The position numbers and the translations under genes were made by a program. DNA of 50,092 nucleotides from JALSKU01 sp964556545. GTDB taxonomy: Bacteria > Campylobacterota > Campylobacteria > Campylobacterales > JALSKU01. Numbering within the stretch: position 1 is the stretch's first letter; every line of letters begins with the position of its first letter. Location of the stretch: assembly GCA_964556545.1 (NCBI GenBank), contig CAZKWE010000048.1:1-50092 (forward strand), given 5' to 3'. The notes beneath the pieces are model-generated. The model saw only the letters and a list, made by a program, of their open reading frames with translations. It ran no database searches and was not told the origin of the DNA. Shown piece by piece: positions 42,957 through 50,092 of the stretch.

Positions 42957-43324
42957 TTTGACTCCTTTTTATTATATGGTAGATTTGTATCTATTTTTCT
43001 GTTTTGAGTTTGTTTTAAAGTTTTGTTATAAATATTGCATATATGTCTGTACACATACCATTTTAATATTTCATATGTTGTATAATTTATCTCGGTTTGG
43101 TCATTTGGAGTAGAAAAAGATCTTATTTTTGATAAAATGATACCTGATACAATTTGCAAAAATATAAATATAAACAAAGATAGCAGGATATCATCATATT
43201 TATACCAAAAATATATACAAAAAATTGCCGGTAGAGTTAAAAAAAGCAAGGTTAACGATAAAGCAAAAAATATACATTTGTTGCTTAGCTTTGGCAAAAT
43301 CTCAATAGGGGGAATGTCTTTCAA
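42953..43324 (-). CDS. Small membrane protein, unknown function
   Basis: A 123-residue protein with two membrane helices (about 18-40 and 46-66) and a hydrophilic, basic C-terminal half (IRSFSTPNDQTEINYTTYEIL and an NIYNKTLKQTQNRK tail). I do not recognise a family. It starts 9 bases after the yajQ stop and overlaps arginine kinase by 4 bases, so it is expressed with both. ATG is preceded by a GGAG-like sequence within the short gap. A role in anchoring or transport near arginine kinase is possible but unsupported. Confidence 0.65.
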   Translation of the reverse strand: MKDIPPIEILPKLSNKCIFFALSLTLLFLTLPAIFCIYFWYKYDDILLSLFIFIFLQIVSGIILSKIRSFSTPNDQTEINYTTYEILKWYVYRHICNIYNKTLKQTQNRKIDTNLPYNKKESK

Positions 43325-43333
43325 AATTTATAC

Positions 43334-43831
43334 CTATTTTAAGTTTATAAAATTAAGCGGAATTTGCAAATCCTTCTCTTTTACGGCCTTAATGCAAGTT
43401 TGCAAATCATTTATAGATTTTGCCGTAACTCTTACAATGTCTCCTCTTATAGATGGTTGAACTTTCAATTTGAGTGATTTTATCTCTTTTACGATAGTTT
43501 TGGCTTCATCACTTGATATGGTATCAACAATAAAAATATAAACTTTTATATTTCCGCCGCTTGCATTTTCTCTTTTTGTTTCTCGTAAAGCTTTTGGAGA
43601 TAAGCCTCGTTTGATAGCTTTTGATAACAATATATCTTTCATAGCATCAGCTTTGTTATCACTTGAAGCTAACAAAGTTATGAGTTTGTTTTTATCGTTA
43701 TAATCTATCTCAGCCGTCAAGCCTTTAAAGTCATATCTGTTTGCTATCTCTTTTTTTGCCTGCTCTATCGCATTTTTAAGCTCTTGCGTATCTATTTGTG
43801 CACTTATATCAAAGCTGTGTTCTTTTGCCAT
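43334..43831 (-). CDS. yajQ: YajQ-family nucleotide-binding protein
   Basis: A 165-residue protein of the YajQ/UPF0234 family, with two RNP-like folds: it begins MAKEHSFDISAQIDTQELKN and has IANRYDFKGL and the SIRGDIVRVTAKS end block. Members bind nucleotides, and in Xanthomonas cyclic-di-GMP, and affect gene expression. I start at 43831, the canonical beginning; the frame extends to 43909 but the extra residues overlap the dehydrogenase gene. It begins two bases after that gene ends and precedes the membrane protein gene. Confidence 0.93.
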   Translation of the reverse strand: MAKEHSFDISAQIDTQELKNAIEQAKKEIANRYDFKGLTAEIDYNDKNKLITLLASSDNKADAMKDILLSKAIKRGLSPKALRETKRENASGGNIKVYIFIVDTISSDEAKTIVKEIKSLKLKVQPSIRGDIVRVTAKSINDLQTCIKAVKEKDLQIPLNFINLK

Positions 43832-43833
43832 TT

Positions 43834-44769
43834 TTATTCCTTTAAAAATTGTTCTATATTTTCTGCTATTTTTGTTATCAATATTTTTCTGGCCTCTAAA
43901 CCGGCCCAAGCTATATGAGGAGTTATAATAAGTCTATCTTTGTTCTTTATATTTAAAAGAGGTGAGTTTTTTTCGATTGGCTCTTTTTTGCAAACATCTA
44001 AACCGGCATATATATCTTTTTTATCCAATATTTCTGCTAAATCATTTTCATTTATAATTCCGCCTCTGCCTAAATTGAGTATAATTGCACCTTCCTTCAT
44101 CATAGATAATTCATTTTTTCTTATAAGATTGTCCGTATTTTTATTTAGAGGGGCATGAATAGAGATAATATCGCTTGTTTTTAACAATTCTTCAAGCGAT
44201 ACATTTTTATAATTTTTATCCTGATTTTTGCCGCTTGTAGAATAATATATAATATTTGCACCAAAACACTTTGCAATTTTGGCTACTTCTTTTCCGATAT
44301 TTCCAAGTCCTATAATACCCCATTTTTTACCGGAAATTTCCCAGTAAGGTTTATCAAGATTTGTAAATATTTCACTTTCACACCATTTTTTATCTTTTAC
44401 CAAATTATCATAAAATTTTGTTTTACCCAAAAGATAAAAAAGCAGTGTAAATGTATGTTGGGCAACTGATTTGGTAGAATAATCGGTAACATTTTTTACT
44501 GTAATTCCCTTTTGCTTGGCATATTCTAAATTTATATTGTTCATACCCGTAGCTGCTATACACACAAGTTTTAAATTTTTTGCATTATCTATAACATTTT
44601 TATCAATAACAACTTTATTTGTTATGATTATATCAGAATGTTTTACTCTTTGTATGACTTCTTTTTCATTGCGGGTCGTATCATAACTGACAAAGTTTCC
44701 AAATTTATTAAAAATATCTAAAGAGAGGTCATTTCCTACTGTTTTGGCATCTAAAAAAACTATATTCAT
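43834..44769 (-). CDS. D-2-hydroxyacid dehydrogenase (glycerate/lactate dehydrogenase type)
   Basis: An NAD-dependent dehydrogenase of 311 residues. The Rossmann site is GIIGLGNIGKEVAKIAK, the catalytic arginine lies in LGRGGIINENDL, the glutamate in GLDVCKKEPIE and the histidine in ITPHIAWAG. It most resembles hydroxypyruvate/glycerate dehydrogenases (HprA), but substrate cannot be fixed: formate dehydrogenase and phosphoglycerate dehydrogenase share the fold. It leads the yajQ-membrane protein-arginine kinase-carbonic anhydrase operon. Confidence 0.87.
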   Translation of the reverse strand: MNIVFLDAKTVGNDLSLDIFNKFGNFVSYDTTRNEKEVIQRVKHSDIIITNKVVIDKNVIDNAKNLKLVCIAATGMNNINLEYAKQKGITVKNVTDYSTKSVAQHTFTLLFYLLGKTKFYDNLVKDKKWCESEIFTNLDKPYWEISGKKWGIIGLGNIGKEVAKIAKCFGANIIYYSTSGKNQDKNYKNVSLEELLKTSDIISIHAPLNKNTDNLIRKNELSMMKEGAIILNLGRGGIINENDLAEILDKKDIYAGLDVCKKEPIEKNSPLLNIKNKDRLIITPHIAWAGLEARKILITKIAENIEQFLKE

Positions 44770-44791
44770 TTTTTACCTTTTGTTTTAAGGG

Positions 44792-45295
44792 TTATTTTTT
44801 TGACTTTTTCTTTTTTTTCTTATTTTTTTTCTTGGAAAATGTATTTTTTTCTTTTTTCTTTTTATCCTTGTTTTTTATATTTGTATCTATAACTTCTACA
44901 CTTTGTATTTTGGGAAGAGCATATTTTTCATTCATAAGATGAAGTATTTGTTTTAATTGTTCATCTCTGGTAGCAAATATCTCTTCAAGCTCTTTTTTTG
45001 ATTGTTCAAGTATATGCAGTTTTTCATTTATAAGTTTTGCATTTTCATCTTCAATTTTTTTTATCTTTGTTTTTAATTCATTTACCTCGTTTTCTAAAAA
45101 AGATATATATTTTTCATTGGTTGTTTTAGTTGAGTTTCTGGTTTTAGGCATACTTCTTATATCATCTTCTACAACTACATACTTAAGCCCGTTTTCATTG
45201 ACGGTTTTCAATTTTCCTCTTCTGACTCTGTTATATATGGCTTCCTTGGTTATGCCAAAAAATTTGGCTGCTTCACTAACGGTTAGTTTTTTCAT
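44792..45295 (-). CDS. Helix-turn-helix protein with lysine-rich tail
   Basis: A 167-residue protein. The N-terminus KKLTVSEAAKFFGITKEAIYNRVRRGKLK is an excisionase/MerR-like DNA-binding helix-turn-helix (quoted segment spans two parts: LTVSEAAKFFGI and TKEAIYNRVRRG). A coiled coil (about 55-115, ENEVNELKTKIKKIEDENAK) follows, and the last ~25 residues are nearly all lysine. Such proteins can act as local DNA-bridging factors. ATG 45295 is chosen since AAAGGAG lies 9 bases upstream and the longer frame to 45376 just translates the duplicated leader repeat. The regulated genes are unknown. Confidence 0.75.
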   Translation of the reverse strand: MKKLTVSEAAKFFGITKEAIYNRVRRGKLKTVNENGLKYVVVEDDIRSMPKTRNSTKTTNEKYISFLENEVNELKTKIKKIEDENAKLINEKLHILEQSKKELEEIFATRDEQLKQILHLMNEKYALPKIQSVEVIDTNIKNKDKKKKEKNTFSKKKNKKKKKKSKK

Positions 45296-45395
45296 TTTAA
45301 AATCTCCTTTTTGTCGGAAATAAATTCCGGCAAAAATTCCTATCACTAAAGCTACGCCTGTCGGCGAGAGAAACAATCATGATTTTTATTTTTGT
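45293..45395 (-). repeat. Leader repeat, copy 2
   Basis: On the minus strand this matches window positions 1-145 nearly base for base except for the palindromic insertion, which is absent here. It keeps the CGCC-GACA-GGCG hairpin and the TTTTTGCCGGAA stem (one mismatch on the 3' arm), and places AAAGGAG just before the DNA-binding protein gene. Confidence 0.85.
45297..45380 (-). CDS. Putative leader peptide (27 codons) in repeat copy 2
   Basis: ATG at 45380 to TAA at 45299-45297, one base before the start codon at 45295. It begins MIVSLADRRS and ends PTKRRF, matching the copy-1 peptide on both sides of the insertion. Whether it is translated is unknown. Confidence 0.35.
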   Translation of the reverse strand: MIVSLADRRSFSDRNFCRNLFPTKRRF

Positions 45396-45423
45396 TTGTG
45401 TTTTTTTGATACATGATTGTTTC
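45370..45423 (-). terminator. Possible attenuator after purT
   Basis: GAAACAATCATG (starting in the purT stop) and CATGATTGTTTC form a perfect 12-bp inverted repeat with a 30-base A-rich loop. There is no T-run. It may end purT transcripts partly or form the top of the leader structure of the next gene. Confidence 0.4.
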
Positions 45424-46588
45424 ATTTTAATTCTCTAATGTTTTCAATGATTGTTTTTGCCTGTTTCATTGAAGATTCTATGTCTCCATAAACCAAAGCA
45501 ACAGCCATTCTTCTGCCCTTGTGAGATTCAGGTTTGCCAAAAACTCTAACAAAACTGTTTGTGCTAAAAGCATCATCAGGTAATTCAAAAGTGGGTCTTA
45601 CACTCTCAATACGGCTCTTGTATGCAGCACTAACACCGCTACCGTATGTTATAAAATCAAGAGGCAGTCCGAGGATTGCTCTGATATGCAAAGCAAATTC
45701 ACTTTGACTTTGTGTTATCATCGTTACCATGCCGGTATCATGTGGTCTGGGGCTTACTTCGCTAAAGTAAACTTCATCGCCTTTTATGAACATTTCAACA
45801 CCAAAGATACCTCTTCCTCCAAGTCCGTCCGTAACTTTTTTGGCTATATCTTTTGCTCTGTTTTTAGCAATTTCACTCATTTGCATTGGCTGCCAGGAAA
45901 ATATATAATCCCCATCTTTTTGTATATGGCCTATAGGTTCGCAAAAAACAGTCTCTTTTTCATTTCTTACTGTCAATAATGTTATCTCATAGTCAAATTC
46001 AATAAATTCCTCTACTATAAGCTCACTTGCATCCCCTCTTGCTTCTTTTGCCATTTCCCAGGAGTTTTTCAAGTCTTCCGTGCTTTTTGCTACGCTTTGA
46101 CCATGACCGCTTGAACTCATTACGGGCTTTATGACACAGGGATATCCAATCTTGTTTGCCGCATTAGTTAACTCTTCAAAACTTTTTACAAATTGGTAAG
46201 CACTTGTTTTAAGACCAAGCTCAACTGCTGCAAATTCTCTGATATTTTTTCTATTCATGGTTTTGTTTACTGCTTCAGCATTCGGTATAACAAAAAACCC
46301 CTCTTTTTCAGCCTTAAACAATGCTTCTATACTGATTGCCTCAATCTCCGGCAAAATAAAATCAGGTTTTTCTCTTTTTATTATCTCAAGTACTTCATTT
46401 TCATTTTTCATATCAATGACATAACTTTTGTTAGCTATCAAGTGAGCAGGAGCATTTGGATATCTATCCACTGCTATCACTTCTACACCCAGTCTGTTAG
46501 CCTCTATGGCTACCTCTTTGCCGAGTTCTCCGCTTCCGAGAAGCAGTACTTTTATACTGTTGCTTTTTAGTGGTGTTGTTAGTATCAT
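45422..46588 (-). CDS. purT: Formate-dependent phosphoribosylglycinamide formyltransferase
   Basis: PurT uses formate and ATP to formylate GAR in purine synthesis. The 388 residues show the ATP-grasp layout: VLLLGSGELGKEVAIEANRLG at the N-terminus, VIKPVMSSSGHGQSV (ATP loop), EEFIEFDYEITLLTVR and FFSE-type metal ligands in VYFSEVSPRPHDTGMVT. I prefer ATG 46588 to 46594 because AAGG abuts the first ATG and is well spaced from the second. It lies upstream of the leader repeat and DNA-binding protein. It ties purine synthesis to formate in a cell with an FDH island. Confidence 0.95.
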   Translation of the reverse strand: MILTTPLKSNSIKVLLLGSGELGKEVAIEANRLGVEVIAVDRYPNAPAHLIANKSYVIDMKNENEVLEIIKREKPDFILPEIEAISIEALFKAEKEGFFVIPNAEAVNKTMNRKNIREFAAVELGLKTSAYQFVKSFEELTNAANKIGYPCVIKPVMSSSGHGQSVAKSTEDLKNSWEMAKEARGDASELIVEEFIEFDYEITLLTVRNEKETVFCEPIGHIQKDGDYIFSWQPMQMSEIAKNRAKDIAKKVTDGLGGRGIFGVEMFIKGDEVYFSEVSPRPHDTGMVTMITQSQSEFALHIRAILGLPLDFITYGSGVSAAYKSRIESVRPTFELPDDAFSTNSFVRVFGKPESHKGRRMAVALVYGDIESSMKQAKTIIENIRELK

Positions 46589-46760
46589 AATCATCCTTGG
46601 TTAGTTGTTTGTTATCATATGATACTAAAATAGAGCTAAAGATTAATTAAATTTTTTAAATCAAGGATAAAATAATTTAGTTATGATAATTTTTTGTGTT
46701 GTCAATAAATACTTAATTAATTAAAACTTACTTTGGGTTGGGTATTGGATAAATATGAAG

Positions 46761-46787
46761 AAAAAAAGGGATCAAATGATCCCTTTT
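46761..46787 (-). terminator. Terminator of rpsU
   Basis: AAAAGGGATC-AAAT-GATCCCTTTT forms a 10-bp stem directly after the rpsU stop, followed by a T-run on the minus strand (the A-run at 46761-46767). Confidence 0.9.
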
Positions 46788-46796
46788 AGCGTGTGA

Positions 46797-47009
46797 TTAG
46801 AGTCTTGACTCATATCGTCTTAGCATATAGAGTTTTTTGAGCATTTTCTTTTTAGCAGCAATTTTTTGCTTTTTACGCTTTTCAGTTTTTGTCTCATAAT
46901 ACTTTCTTGCTCTAGCTTCTGTAACTATCAAGTTACGATCTATTTGCTTTTTGAATTTTCTATATGCTTCTTCAAAAGAGTCTCTAGGTCCTACTTTTAT
47001 ACCTGGCAC
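46797..47009 (-). CDS. rpsU: 30S ribosomal protein S21
   Basis: A 70-residue basic protein matching S21: PGIKVGPRDSFEEAYRKF followed by the arginine- and lysine-rich ARARKYYETKTEKRKKQKIAAKKK. It starts at GTG 47009, preceded by AAGGTGG; the usual start of S21 in this phylum agrees. It is monocistronic, ended by a strong hairpin terminator, and divergent from the lipoprotein gene. Confidence 0.95.
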   Translation of the reverse strand: MPGIKVGPRDSFEEAYRKFKKQIDRNLIVTEARARKYYETKTEKRKKQKIAAKKKMLKKLYMLRRYESRL

Positions 47010-47129
47010 CTAACATCACCACCTTTCTTAATTTTTTAGAGGCGTATTATATCTAAAAAAACAGTTTTTTCAAAATTTAGGCATCTGACCAGATACTTAT
47101 AAGTACAATTTGGGTATGATATCGTTATT

Positions 47130-47573
47130 ATGAAAAACATTTTTTTTATTTTGATTGTATTGTTTTTTTCTGCATGTGAGGATAATTCTCTTTTTATAAA
47201 ATTTTTTGATAAAAAACATACTCCTATAAAGACCGGAGTATTATCCTTTAAAACTGACAATTATTATCTTCTGGATAAAGTGGAAAGAAGTTTTAGAAAA
47301 TTCGGATACAAAACGGTAAAAAAAAGCAGATACCATATTGTTTTAACTTCGCACTATGTTATAAGTTGTAAAAATCCGGTTGTACATGCTTTGGGGGCCG
47401 ATTTTAACGGATATATAAGACTTTCGATGGAAGATAGAAACAAAGAGATATATAGAATTCAAAAAGATTTTAAAACAAAAGTAACTAACACTATGATAGA
47501 TGAAATTGTAAAAAGAATGATAAAAGATATGAAAATGAGTCCATCAAAAAAAGATGGACTCAAAAGTTTTTAA
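47130..47573 (+). CDS. Small lipoprotein, unknown function
   Basis: A 147-residue protein with a lipoprotein signal (MKNIFFILIVLFFSAC, lipobox FSAC at residue 16) and a mature domain with VERSFRKFGYKTVKKSRYHIV and GYIRLSMEDRNKEIYRIQKD, which could be a small alpha/beta fold. I do not recognise the family. It stands alone and converges on rplT with a 4-base overlap of stops. Its last codons contain a perfect hairpin that serves as a terminator. Confidence 0.75.
   Translation: MKNIFFILIVLFFSACEDNSLFIKFFDKKHTPIKTGVLSFKTDNYYLLDKVERSFRKFGYKTVKKSRYHIVLTSHYVISCKNPVVHALGADFNGYIRLSMEDRNKEIYRIQKDFKTKVTNTMIDEIVKRMIKDMKMSPSKKDGLKSF
47537..47571. terminator. Terminator hairpin inside the lipoprotein gene end
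   Basis: GAGTCCATC-AAAAAAA-GATGGACTC followed by AAAAGTTTTT lies within the last 12 codons of the lipoprotein gene, between convergent genes. It may work for both strands. Confidence 0.75.
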
Positions 47574-47920
47574 AGTGCCGCTTTTGCAGTTTCAACAACT
47601 TTTGCAAAAGCATCCGCATCATTTACTGCTAAATCTGCCAAGATTTTTCTATCCAATTTTATGTTTGCTTTATTTAATGCATTTATAAATTTTGAATAAC
47701 TGATTCCGTTTAGTCTGCATGCCGCATTTATTCTTGTTATCCAGAGTCTTCTAAAGTCTCTCTTTTTTCTTTTTCTATCGCGGTAAGCATATACCAAGCT
47801 TCTTTCTAATTGCTCTTTTGCTTTTCTAAAATGTTTTCTTCTACCGCTGTAGAAACCTCTTGCAAGTTTAAGAAGTTTTTTATGTCTTCTTCTTCTGAGT
47901 GTTCCTGTTTTTACTCTCAT
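47570..47920 (-). CDS. rplT: 50S ribosomal protein L20
   Basis: L20, 116 residues, essential for early 50S assembly and, in other bacteria, autogenous repressor of the infC-rpmI-rplT operon. The N-terminal basic stretch VKTGTLRRRRHKKLLKLARG and FYSGRRKHFRKAKEQ and the core LWITRINAACRLNGISYSKF are typical. AAGGAGACACAAT precedes the ATG. It closes the thrS-infC-rpmI-rplT run, in the classical order. Confidence 0.97.
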   Translation of the reverse strand: MRVKTGTLRRRRHKKLLKLARGFYSGRRKHFRKAKEQLERSLVYAYRDRKRKKRDFRRLWITRINAACRLNGISYSKFINALNKANIKLDRKILADLAVNDADAFAKVVETAKAAL

Positions 47921-48038
47921 ATTGTGTCTCCTTGACCTTTTTTGTTTTGGTGTCGCTTTTAGCGAACTTGCCCTTTTGCTTTTTCGGCTTTAAGGGGGAA
48001 TTAAACTTAACGGTTTAAACCATTAAGTAAACTTTGGC

Positions 48039-48230
48039 TTAACTTTGAATCATAAGATTTACAGCTTTGATATCAGCTTTGTCCACATGCTTGGGACTTC
48101 TTAAAAGTCTTTTTCTCTTGGGACTTTTTTTTGTAAGGATATGACTTCTAAAAGCACTACCTCTTTTGATACCGTTTTTACTTCTTTTGAAGCGTTTTGC
48201 TGCACCTCTTAAAGTCTTCATCTTTGGCAT
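48039..48230 (-). CDS. rpmI: 50S ribosomal protein L35
   Basis: L35, 63 residues: MPKMKTLRGAAKRFKRSKNG and the HILTKKSPKRKRLLRSPKHV block identify it. I start at 48230, the normal beginning, with AAAGGAG-type sequence (AAAGGAGCC) ahead; the frame to 48275 adds residues not found in L35. It lies between infC and rplT. A strong RNA hairpin stands in the infC-rpmI gap. Confidence 0.96.
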   Translation of the reverse strand: MPKMKTLRGAAKRFKRSKNGIKRGSAFRSHILTKKSPKRKRLLRSPKHVDKADIKAVNLMIQS

Positions 48231-48258
48231 TTTGGCTCCTTTAAAAATTCTTAGCTTG

Positions 48259-48325
48259 TTGCCGACACTTGGCAATTAAGTGCTAAGTACCAAGTCATAC
48301 GGATATGTTTTGGCACTTAGCACTT
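48259..48325 (-). promoter_or_regulatory. Structured leader between infC and rpmI
   Basis: AAGTGCTAAGTGCCAA pairs over 16 positions (one G-U) with TTGGTACTTAGCACTT; the loop can form CATA-TCCG-TATG. A second hairpin, TTGCC with GGCAA, lies 29 bases before the rpmI start. It may be the L20 control site or an RNA processing signal. The assignment to L20 is by analogy. Confidence 0.5.
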
Positions 48326-48345
48326 CTAAGGTTAGCTAATGAAAA

Positions 48346-48867
48346 TTAATTCTCTTTTTTTGGAAAAGTCAGCATATTGACATATCTGCCATCTCTACTT
48401 GGAAGAGCATCTCTGTCTGCTATATCTTTTACCATTTCCCAGACACGGTTTAGTACTTCAACTCCGCCTTCGGGGTTTTGCATTTCTCGTCCTCTTAAAA
48501 ATACCCTGAACTTAACATGTTTTCCGGCTTTTAAAAATTCTCTGGCATGCTTTACTTTGTAGTTTATATCATTTTGTGCTATTTTAACAGAAAGTTTTAT
48601 CTCTTTCACTTCTATAACTTTTTGTTTTTTCCTAGCCTCTTTTTTCTTTTTTTCCTGTTGATATTTAAACTTGCCATAGTCCATAACTTTGCAAACAGGA
48701 GGTTTGCCGTCAGGTGCTATAAGAACAAGATCAAGCCCTTGCTCATTGGCAATATCCAAAGCTTCTTTAGAAGATATGATACCGTACTGTGTTCCATCAT
48801 CACCTATACATCTGACTTCAGGAAACCTGATATCACTATTCATTACTACATCTTTATCCTTACTCAA
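48346..48867 (-). CDS. infC: Translation initiation factor IF-3
   Basis: IF-3 of 173 residues binds the 30S subunit and checks initiator tRNA. The sequence begins SKDKDVVMNSDIRFPEVRC and has LDLVLIAPDGKPPVCKVMDYGKFKYQQ (read here as two known blocks, LVLIAPDGKPPVCKVMDYG and KFKYQQ) and GREMQNPEGGVEVLNRV. The start is TTG at 48867, overlapping the thrS stop (TTGA). Rare starts are known for infC and serve its own discrimination against non-AUG codons in other bacteria. Confidence 0.96.
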   Translation of the reverse strand: MSKDKDVVMNSDIRFPEVRCIGDDGTQYGIISSKEALDIANEQGLDLVLIAPDGKPPVCKVMDYGKFKYQQEKKKKEARKKQKVIEVKEIKLSVKIAQNDINYKVKHAREFLKAGKHVKFRVFLRGREMQNPEGGVEVLNRVWEMVKDIADRDALPSRDGRYVNMLTFPKKEN

Positions 48868-50092
48868 AAGATAACTCCATCCATTTTCTCCTTTATGAAA
48901 TCTTTAAACTCTTCCAAACTCATATGAGAGCGTTTTCTCTCTCTTCTGTCTCTTAGAGCTATGGTGTTGTTTCGGACCTCTTCATCGCCGATTACAACGA
49001 TAAGAGGAACTCTTTGTTTTTCTGCTGTTCTGATTCGTTTGTTTAAACTTTCATTTTTACTTGAAATTTCACTATCTATATCAAGCTTCATAAGTTCGTT
49101 TTGAATCTCTTTGGCATATTTTATATGAGATTCAGCTATAGGTACTATCACAACTTGTGTCGGTGCTATAAAAAATGGAAATTCACCGGCACAGTGTTCG
49201 GTTAAAATTCCGATAAATCTTTCAAAAGATCCGAGTATTGCACGATGCAGCATAACCGGTCTTGCTTTTTCATTGTTGCTGTCAGTATATTCAAGCTCAA
49301 ATCTTTCGGGTAGATTAAAATCCACCTGTATTGTACCACATTGCCATTTTCTTTTTAGGGCATCTGTAATTTTTATATCTATTTTAGGTCCGTAAAATGC
49401 TCCGCCACCTTCATCAATACCGTAATTTATACCATTTTCATCAAGTGCATCCATAAGACCTTTTGTGGCTTTTTCCCAGATATCGTCATCTCCTATGGCT
49501 TTTTCCGGTTTTGTCGATACTTCCATCTCATACTTGAAATTGAAACTTTTCATTATATCATCAACAAAACCCAAAACTTCCAACACATTCTCTTTGATTT
49601 GTTCAGGTGTGCAAAAGATATGTGCATCATCCTGGGTAAATTCCCTCACTCTGAAAAGTCCGTGCAAAACTCCGCTCATTTCGTGTCTGTGAACTACGCC
49701 GTACTCAAAAAATTTAAGAGGTAAATCCCTGTAACTTCTAAGTTCGCTTTGATATATCTTTATATGCCCAACGCAATTCATGGGTTTTATGCCATATTCT
49801 ACAGTTTTTGGATTTTTCTCATCACCTTCATTTATCTTGGTAAAGTACATATTTTCACCGTAGTTGTCATAGTGGCCGCTTATCTTCCATGCTTTGCTTT
49901 TTAGTATTTCAGGTCCGCGGACCGGCTGATATCCTCTTTTTCTGTGAGATTTATACAGTAGGTATTCAAGTTTGCTTCTAAGCCTTGCTCCGTTTGGTAG
50001 CCACAGCGGAAGTCCCGCACCTATATCTTCATCAAAAGTAAAAAGCTTTAACTCTCTTCCGAGTTTTCTGTGATCTCTTTTTTTTGCTTCTT
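48864..50092 (-). CDS. thrS: Threonyl-tRNA synthetase (N-terminal part beyond window)
   Basis: C-terminal ~409 residues of a class II synthetase. The frame is open to the window end, starting EAKKRDHRKLGRELKLFTFD, so the ATG at 49850 is internal. Motif 2 (FRVREFTQDDAHIFC), the zinc cysteine in PMNCVGH, motif 3 (RPVMLHRAILGSFERFIGIL) and the anticodon-binding domain ending LEEFKDFIKEKM are present. It overlaps infC by 4 bases and heads the conserved thrS-infC-rpmI-rplT group. Confidence 0.96.
   Translation of the reverse strand, partial: EAKKRDHRKLGRELKLFTFDEDIGAGLPLWLPNGARLRSKLEYLLYKSHRKRGYQPVRGPEILKSKAWKISGHYDNYGENMYFTKINEGDEKNPKTVEYGIKPMNCVGHIKIYQSELRSYRDLPLKFFEYGVVHRHEMSGVLHGLFRVREFTQDDAHIFCTPEQIKENVLEVLGFVDDIMKSFNFKYEMEVSTKPEKAIGDDDIWEKATKGLMDALDENGINYGIDEGGGAFYGPKIDIKITDALKRKWQCGTIQVDFNLPERFELEYTDSNNEKARPVMLHRAILGSFERFIGILTEHCAGEFPFFIAPTQVVIVPIAESHIKYAKEIQNELMKLDIDSEISSKNESLNKRIRTAEKQRVPLIVVIGDEEVRNNTIALRDRRERKRSHMSLEEFKDFIKEKMDGVIF

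Noticed and set aside
1..45395. Leader copies as ends of a 45-kb composite transposon
   Set aside because: No transposase or integrase is present, the repeat is short and placed before genes, and housekeeping genes lie inside.
49848..49850. thrS starting at the ATG at 49850
   Set aside because: The frame is open to the window end and its translation matches the ThrS catalytic domain, so the gene is cut by the window.

Overview
The window looks like an AT-rich, anaerobic or microaerophilic chemolithotroph of the Campylobacterota (Epsilonproteobacteria). The evidence is a Wolinella/Campylobacter-type selenocysteine formate dehydrogenase locus, Psr-type molybdoenzymes, the IAHQWRQPL histidine-kinase box common in this phylum, and compact, overlapping operons. 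Genus cannot be fixed from sequence alone.

Layout. 1-3847: a duplicated 5' leader, a thioesterase, pyrG and recJ. 4063-12649: two tandem psrABC-type operons (molybdopterin subunit, four-cluster ferredoxin, NrfD membrane anchor), followed by a small periplasmic protein. 13091-19693 (minus): a translationally coupled operon of periplasmic binding protein, histidine kinase, response regulator, selA and selB. 19897-27030 (plus, divergent): polyferredoxin, TorD-like chaperone, small Tat protein, then fdhA (in-frame UGA = selenocysteine), fdhB and fdhC. 27261-35277: fdhD, a ModE-like regulator, moeA, a tungstate/molybdate ABC transporter (wtpA, wtpC, wtpB order), tRNA-Sec, yedF, selD (itself with a Sec codon) and a small HAD protein. 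Together 13-35 kb is a nearly self-contained island that makes selenocysteine, imports and inserts the metal, matures the enzyme and probably senses a signal.

35286-38656 (minus) holds a GGDEF-EAL protein and a di-haem peroxidase, preceded by a 268-bp element with ~31-bp terminal inverted repeats. 38992-40931 (minus) is an unusual operon: Tat-exported transglutaminase-like protein, a YedF/TusA-domain-MerT fusion whose last third lies in another frame behind an A9-G-A6 tract, and a MerP-like protein. The fused domain closely resembles the selenium protein YedF encoded 6 kb away, so I propose a chalcogen (selenium) trafficking role. This is the best candidate for an undescribed system here.

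41145-46588: tRNA-Ser, beta-carbonic anhydrase, an animal-like arginine kinase, YajQ, a 2-hydroxyacid dehydrogenase, a lysine-tailed DNA-binding protein and the formate-using purT. The last 3 kb (minus) is housekeeping: rpsU, then thrS (cut by the window end), infC, rpmI, rplT.

Formate links the parts: FDH oxidises it and can feed the Psr complexes through the quinone pool, and PurT uses it for purines. Functional links beyond the named families are inference.
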